64,000 nt of DNA from Albugo candida (taxonomy: Eukaryota; Oomycota; Peronosporomycetes; Albuginales): assembly GCA_040437565.1 (NCBI GenBank), contig JBDOQK010000007.1, positions 620,001-684,000 on the forward strand, given 5' to 3'. This document shows, in pieces, positions 25,306 to 37,500 of this stretch. Under the pieces are notes generated by a model. That model was not told where the DNA came from, searched no databases, and worked only from the letters and a program-made list of their open reading frames with translations. Made by a program: the position numbers and the translations under genes. Within the stretch, counting starts at the first letter, position 1, and each line of letters opens with the position of its first letter.

Positions 25306-26122
25306 CACACGTAACTATGATTCAAGATGACATAATCAGCTATTGCTACTTACTCTGCGTCAAATTCTGTTTTTAAGCTGGATAGATTTACCGTCACACC
25401 GCAGCCGGACGAAATTGCGATACGAGGGGTTAAGTCCCAACGTCAAAAACAGAATCCAATACTCATTCAATACTACATTTGCGTTCTGAACGAGACTTAT
25501 GCAGTGGGGATACTCTGTCGCAAGGCCTGAATCTGTACATACTCAATTACAGTGTTTGTGGTGAGACTAGCTGCCGTCAAGTTGCTGAGACAATCACAAA
25601 TGCACCGTTCTCACTCTTCCAATCGGAATTCATCTGGATGGTTTTTACATCCCACGATTTCTATCAATTTTGCATCACAATAGTATAAGATAAACGTGGG
25701 GAAGATTTAGTGAAAGTAAACTAGCTTCTGTATGTGTTTTACTTTTACTGTAAGACGATGCAAGCATAACATTCAAATGTAACTTTAGTGTACTCTAATC
25801 TACTATCAACTTTTGCCTTTTTTTATCAGAGGTAAAGTTAAAATTCGTCATGTCGATTACTCAATCCAATTTAATCCAAATTGACGAGTCTATACTTTTC
25901 ACATTGCTCGCCGATCTGATTGGCTTATTCGTGCTGGCTGTTTCTTGCAAAATTGTAAAATTCGCAGCAAATAAGTAAGCAATACCCTGAGCTCCAAAAC
26001 AAAGCACACGGATCAACTATACCTGAAAAACTGACTGCTTTTGTGCTTGTAATCGAATCTCGTGCCACATTCCGTTCATTCGTACTCAAAAGCCACATAG
26101 GACAAGGGCATCACCCTTTGAG
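25306..26122. other. Intergenic, no gene seen
   Basis: About 820 bp separating two plus-strand genes. Only one 69-codon frame (25479-25688), without resemblance to anything known. A pyrimidine-rich run near 25817 and AT-rich sequence are compatible with a terminator and promoter, but no definite element is identified. Confidence 0.45.
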
Positions 26123-29074
26123 ATGTGCAATGAAATAGAATCAGTGGTTGAAGAAGTGTACGAGATTCAGACCTTCCAACCTTTTCGTGGTTGGACCTTT
26201 GAACGCTTTTCCGATCAATTTGGAAAGACATTCATCACTCTCACAGAAGCTGCTCATACATTACTAAGAGAGGACCAATGCAACCGCCACGAACTTGATC
26301 TAAACGTTTGTGCGAACCTAATGAACCGTGCAAAACCACATACCTCTCCAACTCTCTTGGACCTCGAGCGATCGAATTATGGTTACGGCAGTGAAAATCA
26401 TAAGCTTAACTATTATGAGATAGGATGTCTACCGAATCATGATTGGATGTGGAGTCATGCGTGGATGCTAGATTATGAATTCCTGCACGGTGAATGGAGT
26501 TATGGAACGAGCATTCATGGAATGAATCGAAGACTCGCAGAAGGAACAAATCGAGCGAAGAAAAGTTTGGTCGATTTTTTACGACGACGACGATGGATAC
26601 GGACTAGAATTCGGAAACCTTGTCTCGAAATGGAAGAATCGAGCGAGCATTTGAATGAGAATTCAAGTAATCAGATCACTGTGCATGTGAATGAACCTGA
26701 ATACTCCATGTTACTGAGTCAGAATGGGCAATACAAGGTCAAGAAAGACAGCAAGCGACATCTTGGTAAGGATACGTCTAGCTTTGTATATGGCTTGACA
26801 CTTGCTGATTGTTTTTCTTACAGAAAAGCGATTTTACCATGTGTTTCGTAATGCGATGCTAGCGCATCTAAATCTGCAGTCAAGTTATCGTCTGTCCAAT
26901 ATAAACAGAGTCGAGTTTGACGCCGACGCGGTGGAGATGGTACGACATCCTACTGCTTCAATTTATAAACTCGTTGGATGACACCGAGTTACAGGAAGGG
27001 TGGCTTGGCATAAGGGGAACCATATCTAGAAGTTGGAAGCTTCGATATTGTGTGCTGCGATTCGATACAAACTCACTGATCTGCCTTCGTGATCGAACCT
27101 TATTCATACAGGTTAACGAAATTCCCATTGATCGTCACACGTCTGTTTTGCTGGAAGACTCGGGATTGAACACTCAGCATCAATTTTCGATTATTTATGG
27201 CGAACACAAGATACGATTGAACGCCACAACTCACGCATCTCGTACAGCATGGGTAGAAGCCATTAGCGGATTGATTGTACGCTCGAGAGCCTCCTTTGTT
27301 GCCGTAGAAGACTCTGATTCCAACCATAGTTTGAATTCCAAGACCCATCGACGAGTACGATCCAGAATTACATCAGAATTAGATTCTAATCATTCCGACG
27401 GAACGGTCTCGGCATTGTCTTATCCGTCGGTATCGTCATCAGACCTCTATAGTGAGATAAGACAAAGCAAACACGTTCATCGTAAAAAACGGGTTTGGCG
27501 TCCGTACACACTCATCTGTTCCGCAATGAGTGACAAACGAGAAACAGATAGCGCTTTCCGTCTCCAATATGTACAGAAGTTCAAAAGTACATTCGAGAAG
27601 AAAATGAAGTTAGCGTCCACTTTTCTCAATGCCAATTTAAACGTTTTGGAAAAGAATATGATTGCAATATCGGTAAAGTTCTCGTCTTCGTATTGCAATC
27701 ATACCACAGAACAAAGTATGGAGGTGGTCAGTCATCTTCGAAGAGATATTGAAAAATCATTGGAGCAATTTTATGTCGATGGACATGCCAAATTGCGCGC
27801 TGATCATGCCAGTGTTTTACTGTGCAATCGACTTGGTCGAAATTTGTATTTAGAAACAAAACGGCTGAATGATTTGATCGTCAACTATGCAGTTCCGGCG
27901 ACTATGGTCACAGAAAAGAAGAAGACACCGAATGCACCCGTACCTCGTATTCCTACGGACTGGTTTGATCCAGCACAACCAAAGCCGATGTTGAAGCGAT
28001 GTAGTCTGTCTGATTCCACTGATGTTACAAGTGAACGAGCCGCATTGTCAGATGATGAAATGGAGCGAAGAAAAGCACTCAAAACTTGCAAGTCATTCAC
28101 TGAAAAAATCTCACACCTCGATTTTGGGTGCACGAAACCCAAAATCGATAATGCAAATCCGAATAGTCAGTTGCGGTATACGTTCATGTTCGATCGCGAT
28201 ACTACCAGCTTTGATAGACCTCAGCGATTTCGTAGTGCAACGACAGCGTCTCAGCCTCTGAATACCACTCGATCGGATGGAAGTAATGGCACTACAGGGT
28301 GCTCGATATTCGCTTCGTATGAGGCTCTACCAGATTGTCTGAGTGAGGGACAGCTAGAGCTCCCTTCCGGTATCAACAACTATGTGGTTCCAATTTGGGA
28401 AAAAGACTTGGGATCGCTGATTGCATTTGCACTTTGCTCTGACGCGTACATGCGAGAACTGGAAGCACAATTCCGCAATTGTTTCGACATTCGAGATGAA
28501 CTGAGTGCCGAAGAGATAGATGAAGCTTCACGTCTGTACCACGAAAGACGTGAAAATCCGAAGGGCACGAAACAACAGATCCAATTTGGAGAAGAGGAAG
28601 GAGCACCCGAACTCGGCAGCGAATCTGACACTTCATTGAGCTCAGAGCATGAAGTAAGTAAGAAGGACAGATGGCTTGCATACATGGCAGCAATGAAGCG
28701 CAATGACTTTCAACACGCTGATATTGAATTCGCATATGAAGACCGTACAGCTCAGACGAAGCGCGGTGTACGTTGCATTGTATACTTTGCAGCTCAATTT
28801 CATGCTCTGCGAGCATTGATCGCACCGGGGAATTTCGAGTTTCTCAATTCAATTCTGAAAAGTATGCGATGGGATGCATCCGGAGGCAAATCTGGGGCGT
28901 TCTTTTCACTGGTAAGAATGCTTTCTCTTTGCGCACTAAATTGATCGTCTTTACTCACAAGTGCTTTCTGTGTCCTTTGAAGACGCATGACAAACGATAT
29001 GTTCTCAAAGGGATCTCTTTGACTGAGTTTAATATGTTTCATCATTTGGCTCCTCATTATTTCAAGTATATGGA
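26123..29074 (+). CDS. Dysferlin-PH-phosphoinositide kinase, 5' part (cut by assembly gap)
   Basis: Exons 26123-26765, 26824-26939, 26995-28911 and 28983 onward, truncated by the gap at 29075. Residues ~20-165 carry a dysferlin-type domain: PFRGWTFERFSDQ, DYEFLHGEWSYG and the terminal FLRRRRWIRTRIRK, as in DysF domains. Residues ~254-350 form a PH domain (EGWLGIRGTISRSWKLRYCV ... ASRTAWVEAISGL). A long Ser-rich linker follows. The start of a PIP kinase catalytic domain, GGKSGAFFSL then DKRYVLKGISLTEF, has the spacing of Fab1/PIKfyve enzymes. The rest of the gene is in the next entry; joining them at the repeated segment gives one frame of about 1256 residues. Confidence 0.85.
26646..29074. 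repeat. Copy A of a 2.43-kb direct repeat around gap 1 (assembly artefact)
   Basis: Matches 29175-31603 at a constant offset of 2529 bp. I found one difference, T at 26712 against C at 29241 (Leu versus Ser in the encoded kinase). The repeat ends exactly at the N run. This is expected when two overlapping contigs from alleles, or with one error, are scaffolded end to end. Confidence 0.9.
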
Positions 29075-29174
29075 NNNNNNNNNNNNNNNNNNNNNNNNNN
29101 NNNNNNNNNNNNNNNNNNNNNNNNNNNNNNNNNNNNNNNNNNNNNNNNNNNNNNNNNNNNNNNNNNNNNNNNNN
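29075..29174. other. Assembly gap 1 (100 N)
   Basis: One hundred unknown bases inside the PIP kinase gene. Because flanking sequences overlap by 2.43 kb, the gap probably contains no real sequence and its true size is negative. Confidence 0.95.
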
Positions 29175-31603
29175 AGCATTTGAATGAGAATTCAAGTAAT
29201 CAGATCACTGTGCATGTGAATGAACCTGAATACTCCATGTCACTGAGTCAGAATGGGCAATACAAGGTCAAGAAAGACAGCAAGCGACATCTTGGTAAGG
29301 ATACGTCTAGCTTTGTATATGGCTTGACACTTGCTGATTGTTTTTCTTACAGAAAAGCGATTTTACCATGTGTTTCGTAATGCGATGCTAGCGCATCTAA
29401 ATCTGCAGTCAAGTTATCGTCTGTCCAATATAAACAGAGTCGAGTTTGACGCCGACGCGGTGGAGATGGTACGACATCCTACTGCTTCAATTTATAAACT
29501 CGTTGGATGACACCGAGTTACAGGAAGGGTGGCTTGGCATAAGGGGAACCATATCTAGAAGTTGGAAGCTTCGATATTGTGTGCTGCGATTCGATACAAA
29601 CTCACTGATCTGCCTTCGTGATCGAACCTTATTCATACAGGTTAACGAAATTCCCATTGATCGTCACACGTCTGTTTTGCTGGAAGACTCGGGATTGAAC
29701 ACTCAGCATCAATTTTCGATTATTTATGGCGAACACAAGATACGATTGAACGCCACAACTCACGCATCTCGTACAGCATGGGTAGAAGCCATTAGCGGAT
29801 TGATTGTACGCTCGAGAGCCTCCTTTGTTGCCGTAGAAGACTCTGATTCCAACCATAGTTTGAATTCCAAGACCCATCGACGAGTACGATCCAGAATTAC
29901 ATCAGAATTAGATTCTAATCATTCCGACGGAACGGTCTCGGCATTGTCTTATCCGTCGGTATCGTCATCAGACCTCTATAGTGAGATAAGACAAAGCAAA
30001 CACGTTCATCGTAAAAAACGGGTTTGGCGTCCGTACACACTCATCTGTTCCGCAATGAGTGACAAACGAGAAACAGATAGCGCTTTCCGTCTCCAATATG
30101 TACAGAAGTTCAAAAGTACATTCGAGAAGAAAATGAAGTTAGCGTCCACTTTTCTCAATGCCAATTTAAACGTTTTGGAAAAGAATATGATTGCAATATC
30201 GGTAAAGTTCTCGTCTTCGTATTGCAATCATACCACAGAACAAAGTATGGAGGTGGTCAGTCATCTTCGAAGAGATATTGAAAAATCATTGGAGCAATTT
30301 TATGTCGATGGACATGCCAAATTGCGCGCTGATCATGCCAGTGTTTTACTGTGCAATCGACTTGGTCGAAATTTGTATTTAGAAACAAAACGGCTGAATG
30401 ATTTGATCGTCAACTATGCAGTTCCGGCGACTATGGTCACAGAAAAGAAGAAGACACCGAATGCACCCGTACCTCGTATTCCTACGGACTGGTTTGATCC
30501 AGCACAACCAAAGCCGATGTTGAAGCGATGTAGTCTGTCTGATTCCACTGATGTTACAAGTGAACGAGCCGCATTGTCAGATGATGAAATGGAGCGAAGA
30601 AAAGCACTCAAAACTTGCAAGTCATTCACTGAAAAAATCTCACACCTCGATTTTGGGTGCACGAAACCCAAAATCGATAATGCAAATCCGAATAGTCAGT
30701 TGCGGTATACGTTCATGTTCGATCGCGATACTACCAGCTTTGATAGACCTCAGCGATTTCGTAGTGCAACGACAGCGTCTCAGCCTCTGAATACCACTCG
30801 ATCGGATGGAAGTAATGGCACTACAGGGTGCTCGATATTCGCTTCGTATGAGGCTCTACCAGATTGTCTGAGTGAGGGACAGCTAGAGCTCCCTTCCGGT
30901 ATCAACAACTATGTGGTTCCAATTTGGGAAAAAGACTTGGGATCGCTGATTGCATTTGCACTTTGCTCTGACGCGTACATGCGAGAACTGGAAGCACAAT
31001 TCCGCAATTGTTTCGACATTCGAGATGAACTGAGTGCCGAAGAGATAGATGAAGCTTCACGTCTGTACCACGAAAGACGTGAAAATCCGAAGGGCACGAA
31101 ACAACAGATCCAATTTGGAGAAGAGGAAGGAGCACCCGAACTCGGCAGCGAATCTGACACTTCATTGAGCTCAGAGCATGAAGTAAGTAAGAAGGACAGA
31201 TGGCTTGCATACATGGCAGCAATGAAGCGCAATGACTTTCAACACGCTGATATTGAATTCGCATATGAAGACCGTACAGCTCAGACGAAGCGCGGTGTAC
31301 GTTGCATTGTATACTTTGCAGCTCAATTTCATGCTCTGCGAGCATTGATCGCACCGGGGAATTTCGAGTTTCTCAATTCAATTCTGAAAAGTATGCGATG
31401 GGATGCATCCGGAGGCAAATCTGGGGCGTTCTTTTCACTGGTAAGAATGCTTTCTCTTTGCGCACTAAATTGATCGTCTTTACTCACAAGTGCTTTCTGT
31501 GTCCTTTGAAGACGCATGACAAACGATATGTTCTCAAAGGGATCTCTTTGACTGAGTTTAATATGTTTCATCATTTGGCTCCTCATTATTTCAAGTATAT
31601 GGA
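29175..31603. repeat. Copy B of the 2.43-kb direct repeat around gap 1
   Basis: Same sequence as 26646-29074 apart from the substitution at 29241. Only this copy continues into the full kinase domain, so it should be kept when merging and copy A treated as overlapping contig end. Confidence 0.9.
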
Positions 31604-32673
31604 GCAGTCCATTCACCAAAAGACCCGGATCGTGATGAGTCGGATAGTTGGTTTGTACAAATTGTGTCGGTCACGTCGACACTCCAAACACACAACATAT
31701 GTCGTGGTTATGGAGTCGATGACGTATGGATTCCATCCAGCTCAGCTGTATGATTTGAAAGGAATTTTACGTCGGCGGTGCAATACGATGGAGCCTCTGG
31801 CCGAAGACGGACTTTCAATATTCACAAAAAACTCTGAGCGAGATCAATTATCTTTGAATTCCTCTTCTCAACTCATCGAAGTCGATGCTGTCGGTCAAAG
31901 GGTGTTATTGGATGGCAATTTGTATGGAAGTATTCCAATACCCGTACGACAATCCGACTTGATTAACTGTGAGGCCGCCATACAAAATGACACGACTTTT
32001 CTTTGTCGCGCCGGTGTCGTCGATTACTCCATTGTACGATACTTTTCTTACTCGCTGAGTGTCTTATCTTACATCTCGAATCTTGTGTCTTGGCTTGTAG
32101 CTGCTCATGCTGAATGAAAAGGAACGTGTTATGGTTGTTGGCTTGATCGATTATATCCACCAATTTGACTTTCTCAAAAAGATGGAATCCACATCCAAAG
32201 CTTCCATTATGTTCCGTAATCCGACAATCATCAATCCCAATGCCTATCAGAGACGCTTTGTCAATGCGATGCATCGCTATCTTGTAGGAATCGATTGTGA
32301 CATGCTGAAGACCCGTAAAAGCGCCAATTCCACTCAACGAACCCAAACGAATGATTATAGAACAACATTACGACATACAATTCAGCGCGCTAGTCAGACC
32401 GAAGGAGACGAACAGTGTGATAAAAATCAAAGGATTGCAGTGGACAAAGCTAAAGGTGGACGGCACAAACATGCGGCGAATAAAGTATCAAGACTTTCGA
32501 ATTCTTTGATGGACCGCTTCATCTGGCAAAATATACAAAAAGTGATTTCACGATCCTCTTCGATGCCTTCACTTGGTCGAGACAATACAAAGTCAAGAAT
32601 GAAGCAGGATCTGCGGTGGTACAGTCATCGAGAGGAGCTCAGTTCATCGTCGGAATATGAATTAGGTTCCTGA
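29175..32673 (+). CDS. Dysferlin-PH-phosphoinositide kinase, main and 3' part
   Basis: Begins after gap 1 inside the first coding exon and continues to a TGA at 32671-32673. Repeat-equivalent exons, then 31512-32033 and 32101-32673. Fab1-type lipid kinase motifs: GGKSGAFFSL, RYVLKGISLTEFNMF, VVMESMTYGF, QLYDLKGILRRRC (the DLKG core), VVDYSI (DYS) and VGLIDYIHQFDFLKKME, then NPTIINPNAYQRRFVNAMH close to the Fab1 end. Such kinases phosphorylate phosphatidylinositol phosphates on membranes; the Fab1-like motifs suggest PI3P 5-kinase activity (inference). No FYVE or chaperonin domain accompanies the kinase. A basic Ser-rich tail of ~120 residues ends the protein. The stop is 74 bp from the convergent DEP gene. 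Confidence 0.88.
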
Positions 32674-32747
32674 TGGCTTGAGAACAAGTACAAAGGTTGA
32701 ACGCATCATTTGTTCGAGTTGGAAGTACGTGCAAAGTCTGTATATTA

Positions 32748-34115
32748 TCAGCAATCTAGCTCGAGTGTCGTCAATCGGTAGAACACGCATCTGTGTTGGA
32801 AGACACGCAAGTTTGATGCAACAGGTTGAATGAGATTCCTATCCAACAGCGCTTGTTTGATCAAAATAGCATCCACCATATTGTCCGCAATTCCTAAATT
32901 CTGAAATAATTCAACACCTTCTGCTGCGATAAAACAACCGGCGAATCCTTTATAATAAAGCAGTTTGTTTTTCCGCTCAAGAACGCGATGTAATACACGT
33001 TGCAGTATCTGTACAACTTTGCCGCTTAATAGAGCGTATACCTTATCGGATGCTTGAGACAAATCATATTCTTCACTCGATAGCTCTTCTTCTTGATTGC
33101 AAGTATCAATCGATTTATGTCTCGTACCCGATTCCGGATCTTTCCCCATATTTTGTGAGCTCTGCAACTGCTTTGAGAACCGATAGAAATGATCACGCTG
33201 CAACTGATCGTCCATGTGAGTCACGTGCTCAATAAAACCCAATTTGATCAGTACGTTACCATAACGAATTGCCGTTGGCTGATCGGATGCAAAGCCATTA
33301 ACAATCAATTGACATATACACTCAGCACCCGTAAAGGCTTCTTTATAGAAACTGAATCGAGAATGTTGTAATTTGACTTCAATCGTAGATACTAAAAATC
33401 GACCGAGTATATGAAAAAATTCCCTGGGAAGGTTCTCATACACTTGGACTTGGATACGATCGAGTCTTCTGCTACGTTCTTTTTCAACGTCAAAATCTTC
33501 TGTGGTCGATAAGGTTGAACATCGCTCTGATTCGGATGCCTCACTACAGCTACCTTCTTTAGAGTCATTTTGATCAAATTGCATCTCACTTTCGTCGAGT
33601 ACCGATTGCTCGGTACTGACTGTTGCATCGTCAGCTGAATCACGAGAATCGAAGGAGCGATGAAATATTGGAAAACTCTCATTGGATGAATGAGAACTTG
33701 GGTGTGAGAACTGAGGATTCGGATTGACGAAAATATCTGGACATGATTGTAACAGATTCGTATCACTTTTATGCGTTCTATTATCCTGAATTTGTGCTCC
33801 GGAGCTCTCTGTAGTCACACTATATCTTCGCCTGTGATTTCTATTTCTTCCGCTTGTTCGTGTTTGAAACTGTCGAAAATCGACAAGAGGTTCCAGCGAT
33901 TCTCGTATTTCGATAATTCGATCAAGCGCTATATTTGTGCGTTGTAATAGAGCTTCGATAGTGTTTTCTTCACTGGATGCGGGTATCGATACTGCATTTT
34001 GTGTGCACGAGATTTCGGTGAGTTCTGATATCTGATTGGATCTTCGAATAGGTCGAAGTCGAAGTCGAACATCACTACTCGATTCTGTGACTTCACTGAG
34101 TGTCATATCTTTCAT
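32748..34115 (-). CDS. Protein with two DEP domains
   Basis: Single exon, 455 residues, ATG at 34115. The N-terminal half is Ser/Glu-rich and probably disordered, with one helix (LQRTNIALDRIIEIRESL). A DEP domain lies at about 245-320 (RFSFYKEAFTGAECICQLIV, YGNVLIKLGFIEHV, HFYRFSKQ) and a second at about 380-450 (KLLYYKGFAGCFIAAEGVEL, ALLDRNLIQPV, CVFYRLT). DEP domains bind membranes or receptors in signalling proteins. No RGS, GEF or kinase domain is present, so this may be an adaptor. Divergent from condensin CAP-D2, 474 bp between starts. Confidence 0.82.
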   Translation of the reverse strand: MKDMTLSEVTESSSDVRLRLRPIRRSNQISELTEISCTQNAVSIPASSEENTIEALLQRTNIALDRIIEIRESLEPLVDFRQFQTRTSGRNRNHRRRYSVTTESSGAQIQDNRTHKSDTNLLQSCPDIFVNPNPQFSHPSSHSSNESFPIFHRSFDSRDSADDATVSTEQSVLDESEMQFDQNDSKEGSCSEASESERCSTLSTTEDFDVEKERSRRLDRIQVQVYENLPREFFHILGRFLVSTIEVKLQHSRFSFYKEAFTGAECICQLIVNGFASDQPTAIRYGNVLIKLGFIEHVTHMDDQLQRDHFYRFSKQLQSSQNMGKDPESGTRHKSIDTCNQEEELSSEEYDLSQASDKVYALLSGKVVQILQRVLHRVLERKNKLLYYKGFAGCFIAAEGVELFQNLGIADNMVDAILIKQALLDRNLIQPVASNLRVFQHRCVFYRLTTLELDC

Positions 34116-34589
34116 TAGCCAAAATACACGATGCAGCTTGATATTTTGATTCGGTTGTTAAATTTTTGTGTGAAGATCAATATTGGCTTCGCTTTTACCG
34201 ATTACAGGCGGGGGTAACCCAAGAGTCATAAATTGCATGAAAATTTGGTCATAATACTGCGACTAGGGCTCTGCCAGGTAATTTACGAACCGAACGACAA
34301 TTTTAACAAGCAAGCTTTCACGTAAACAACAGAGATTTTAAATGGAATAATAGTATAGCTCAAACCGAGTAAGAGGTAGTAGAAAGACGAGCCTCGAGGC
34401 ATTAAAGTAGGAAGATATAGTGTAAGCTCCAATAAACGCAATTAAATCGCGATTCTATACAAAGTCACTGTATCGGCACGTGCATGATTATCACTAAAGT
34501 GCGCTGAGCGCACTTACCCATGCACATCATACTGTTCATAATATTTATAAATTTGATCATACCTTCGCTCTTTGCGAACGCAACCAATA
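34116..34589. promoter_or_regulatory. Divergent intergenic region between DEP gene and condensin CAP-D2
   Basis: 474 bp between two divergent start codons, so it should contain both promoters. AT-rich, no open frame of note. A 6-bp repeat (gtcgaagtcgaag) in the neighbouring DEP exon is coding. No definite TATA or initiator element could be assigned. Confidence 0.4.
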
Positions 34590-37500
34590 ATGGTAGTCGA
34601 ATTTGTAATTCCGCTGCATGCGGAAGATTTAGAGCTCGAAAGGCCAGAAAGGTATTATGCACAGAGTGACTCCACATTGATAGAAAAACTCGGAAATTCA
34701 GGTATACTGGAAACTAGATTACTGTCCATACGCAGCCAATTACAAGCAGAGCTTGACACCATTCAACACCACAGATTGGGTGACTCACTAGTATTATTGC
34801 AACAAGAAACTATAAATCTACTGTATGGCGTCTCAAAAGACTTTGACAGTCTCTCTTGCTCACTTCAGAACCAATTTCTTTCTTACCTGCAAGCATTCAT
34901 CGAAGTCCTCGTGCGATTTTGGCGCAAAACAGCTTCCAGACAAAGTGATGTAAAAGAGAAAAATACAAATGCAACATGCTCAACAATGTGGGAACACAAT
35001 CTGCGTAATTCCATCAAGTTTGTTGTCTATATACTTTATCTGTGCCTAAAAAAGAGTCTACGGCTGCAAGTAAGCCAGTCATTGGCACACAAGATAACCG
35101 AGCAATCTGGTGAACAAGTAAACTTGAAAGATGTAAGAAGGAGTTGGCCATTGTGGTGTGCTAAAGTCTTTTTCTGACTGCAACATTTATGATAGTCACC
35201 TTCTTCTGTCGACCGATTACGAGAGATATACGCGACTCTTACAGAATCAATAAATCCTCAAGTTTTCAAATTGTGGCGATCAAACTCACCAGAAGAGGTA
35301 TTTATTCACATAAAAACAGTAGTGAGACTAATTTCAATCGTTAGGAATTTTTGCTCTTATACTATAAATGCGCTTTTATAGCTCTGGAAAATCAGACACT
35401 CTGTCGCCATACAGCGTTACGTCAGATATTGCTACAGGTAGCTTTCACTCTTTTTTTGATGAAACGTACTGAATATCGTGTTGTAGCTTGTCTCAACGAA
35501 TTTCTCACAAGCACCAAACACACGTGGAAGTTTTGTATCGTTGCTTCTTGAATCGTTATTGGCACATGAGCACTTGAGTAACATTCTCGCTGATACGGTA
35601 TCAATCATTCATAATGCTTGTTCACGATCGACACTAGTTAGTGATTTGATCACAGAGATTAGCCAGCTCTCGTTATCTTCACAATCGATAAACAATCGCG
35701 AGTCTATCAAACAAAGCGGCAACGAATTACAAAGTGGAAACTCTGGAGGAAAAGAATCAATAGGCTCCAAGTATATCGCAGTCTTCTTATCATCTTTGGC
35801 GCGGCAGGCTCCATGTCTCATCATTTCCAATCTCACGTTCTTGCTGACACTTTCGAACTCGGAAAATTATTTTTTACGAAACGCGGCAGTAACTTGCCTG
35901 ACCGAAATCTTAATCTGGGATTTTCAGCGTCAGCAGAATGCAAATTCTATCATCGATGGAAGTGCTCTATCTAGTGTAAATGACGACGAGAAAGGCTCGG
36001 ATGCGGAAGAAGAAACGCGAATGCAACAGAAGGAGCATGAGGCCTTCTCACATCGTGAGGGAGTCTCAAGTAAGACACGCCAACACTTGTTACAAGTCCT
36101 GAAAGAGCGTATTTACGACATCAATGCATTTGCACGATGCCATGTCGTTAAAATGTGGGCTCATTTATGTACTTTAGGAGCCATACCTCTCACGTATTAC
36201 GAGACGGTGACACAACTCGCATTAGATCGCCTCGACGATAAGACAGCTATCGTTCGCCGCAATAGTATCTCTTTATGCGTTACCTTGATTCAGCACAATC
36301 CGTTTATGAGTAATTTGAACAAGACTCTTTGTCGATCAAAACTTGAAAATCTAAAAAATTTGGTGGTCAAAGAGCGAGATGACTTTATATCAGAGGGTCA
36401 AGAAAAAGTCAATCAAGCTATGCAGCAGCTTCAATCGGATCTGAAAGAATCGACTCAGGACTCAAGCGACCGAACTCGATCCTTGCCAAACTTTACAGAT
36501 ATTACAGACACCGACGACTTTGATAAACGGATGCAAGCATTTACTCACATCTCGACATTTTACAAGGATACCCTTCAATTTATCGAGCTGCTTGAAGACC
36601 ACGTGACACCGAAAGTAATGCGATTGCTGAAAAGCCGTGTGGCTTCAGATGTCACAGGATCCATCCAGTTCTTTGAGCAAGCATATCACTTTCAGCTAGA
36701 AGGTGCTCTCAAAGGTATTCACCAACTTCTTCATCTGATTTGGCGATCAGATGTTACCGTGCAAGATCAGGTTGTCAAGACATTTCAACAATTGTTTTTC
36801 GCGAGTGAGGAAGAATCGGCAGACAAGAAAAATTTCTGGGCAGAAGCAGTTGCCAATAAATTGATTCAGTTTCTTGACTTGTGTACCAACTCGGAAGCAA
36901 CTTGTCTTGAAGAATTGTTTGTGAAATCGTACAAAAAGGGCGATATCGACATATTCCTTATCCGTGCACTTTGGACGTACGCAACAAAACAAGACTCGAC
37001 TCTACCTCTTCGCGTTCGCGTCAATGCACTTTGTCTCGTCAAAATGATTGTAACAGCATCCAAAGGAGATATTATTCGCGAGCAGCCATTTTTCAGTCTC
37101 AATGAACTGTTTCAGAGCTGTTTCAAGTCCAAAATAATACAAAAATTGAAGCAGAGTACGACTCCCAATGAACAGCTTCAGATATTCAGAGCGGCTTGCA
37201 CCGTATTACAATCTTTGCAGCTGGAAAACCGCTTAACGCAGGAATCAATCAGCTTGCAGACGAAAGAATCCGAAGCGCGTAATAAGCTTTTGAGTCAGCT
37301 TGAAGCGTTTTTATCGTTGCAGGAGCGTGGAGACTCCACTAGTGTGTTTACGGCTACGATGTTTCGTGATGTCGAAGGGATTTCGTCTACTTGGTTGGAT
37401 GCTGTCCAACAGGCAATTGATACCGTCTTTGTTGTCTCTAGAACCCCGGAAAGGATGTGCGCTGACGTAATCCACCAACTTTCACAACGAATTTTCCAGA

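Noticed and set aside
26646-31603. Genuine tandem duplication of the PIP kinase gene
   Set aside because: Copies differ by one noted base, end exactly at a 100-N gap, and the same pattern occurs at four other gaps; overlap of contig ends is simpler.
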